This document shows positions 63,205-64,000 of a stretch of DNA of 64,000 bases, one piece after another. The DNA comes from Prorocentrum cordatum (taxonomy: Eukaryota; Sar; Dinophyceae; Prorocentrales; Prorocentraceae). Position 1 is the first letter of the stretch. Every line of letters begins with the position of its first letter. The notes under the pieces are model-generated. The model did not search any database. It worked only from the letters and a program-made list of their open reading frames with translations, and was not told the DNA's origin. Where the stretch lies: contig CAUYUJ010012558.1 of assembly GCA_963575745.1 (NCBI GenBank), forward strand, positions 1 to 64,000. The letters are read 5' to 3'. Made by a program: the position numbers and the translations under genes.

Positions 63205-63265
63205 GAGGATGAGCAGGATGATGCTGATGTTGTCGATGATTATGTTGATGCTGATGGTGATGGAT
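63205..63265 (+). repeat. Short degenerate (GAT)n
   Basis: GATGAGCAGGATGATGCTGA, TGTTGTCGATGATTATGTTG and similar. Confidence 0.85.
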
Positions 63266-63959
63266 AGAAATGCGCACAACCACTGAAGGTGGGACTCGCC
63301 TGTCGCGTGGGCCTTCGTAACCTCTTCGTGCAGGTCGGACGCCTCGTATGTAATCTCTTATGGTGTCAACGAGATTTAGTTTGCCCCAACCTGGCTGTCG
63401 TTTGAGAGCTGCTCGCAGCACACGGCTGCAGGGAAAACTGCGCAGTCGGCCCTCGACTCAGAAGTGGTGCGCGTTCGAAGGTGCTGTGCGACATTGTGGA
63501 GGTCTGGCGTTCAAATCAGAACTAATGCATGTTGGCCCAGGTGTCGCCACTTATCGCCCATGAGCGCAGGATGCTTGCAGCGGCTCGGCGGACCTTCATC
63601 CCCTCTCCCACTCAGATACGATGCGCGTCTGCGTGCGTTCCAACATGTTTTTGAGCCGATGTGGCGCGACACGGCCCGAACCTTCTTGTCCTTCATCAAA
63701 CTGCGTTTGCTGGGGGGCGCCAGATACGGTCGAGAAGCTGTGCTTCGCGTGTCGTAGCGGCGGCCCCGGCGACACGCTATCCCCTGCAAGCGCTTGCCGT
63801 ATCGCTCTACTCCGCGGGGCGGGTGGTCTCGAAAGGCTCGGGGCGTTGACGCTTGGGAGTGGGGACGTGGATAACGTGCCGCGCCGAAGCTTGAAGGACA
63901 GAACCGGCGGAGCGACTCGCCAAGCAAGCGTTTCTGAGCGTATCCCAACCTACCCATAC
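63266..63959. other. No gene recognised
   Basis: Minus frame 63511-63987 (158 residues) and plus frame 63464-63757 overlap. Both have ordinary but unrecognised composition. Confidence 0.4.
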
Positions 63960-63983
63960 TGGCCAGGCCGATTGGCCTGGCCA
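63960..63983. repeat. Perfect 10-bp-arm hairpin
   Basis: TGGCCAGGCC, loop GATT, GGCCTGGCCA. Confidence 0.95.
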
Positions 63984-64000
63984 ACATCGGCGCTTGCGGA

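Overview
The window looks like a piece of a dinoflagellate nuclear genome. The evidence is high GC outside the microsatellites, very long trinucleotide and dinucleotide tracts, and decayed retroelement proteins of the kinds I associate with dinoflagellates: a Copia-type gag/protease, LINE-type endonuclease/RT/RNase H with a C-terminal CxxC knuckle, and an IS1595/ISXO2-like transposase. I see no bacterial-style operons, no rRNA or tRNA, no CRISPR array and no complete intact gene. The genus cannot be fixed from the sequence. Protein names rest on motif recognition by eye; no database search was possible.

Layout. 1-690: tandem and AT repeats. About 697-7105 (minus): frameshifted remnant of a Copia-like element, with gag at 5739-7105, a decayed zinc knuckle near 5700, spacer reading frames, and an aspartic-protease-like segment at 697-1098. 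7.7-10.9 kb: a hairpin, a possible host exon, dispersed repeats and a large GAT tract. 11.0-15.1 kb (minus): the best-preserved LINE, with RT, connector, RNase H and C-terminal knuckle, ending beside a pure (GAT)n tract. 16.5-17.1 kb (plus): a LINE endonuclease. 17.6-18.9 kb: a foldback built of C/G runs around a minisatellite, followed by a 99-bp minisatellite to 19.7 kb. 20-29 kb: GAC/GAG tracts, possible small exons, a LINE C-terminus at 24.3-24.9 kb, TTG and CGCGACCCACC arrays. 31.5-34.7 kb: over 2.5 kb of degenerate GAT sequence in two blocks, each preceded by the same ~105-bp sequence. 35-39.7 kb: a cluster of foldback elements and dispersed repeats. 40.5-46.6 kb (minus): LINE-like endonuclease and upstream coding-like frames. 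49-56.9 kb (mostly minus): coding-like fragments, including RNase H and connector pieces of another LINE. 57-58.5 kb: tandem arrays and foldbacks. 58.7-60.1 kb: low-complexity DNA. 60.2-62.0 kb (minus): transposase remnant and an acidic candidate exon. 62-64 kb: microsatellites and a terminal hairpin.

The most informative structures are not genes but three repeat families that recur through the window: (1) a ~175-bp non-TIR repeat in about ten copies on both strands; (2) a ~200-bp foldback (MITE-like) element in four copies whose arms carry GGTCGGAGGATCGCGC; (3) a ~106-172-bp foldback element in three copies with ACGGCATAAGCAT termini. Nearly all protein-like remnants lie on the minus strand. 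The window therefore reads as a transposon-dominated intergenic or intronic stretch with perhaps a few host exons.
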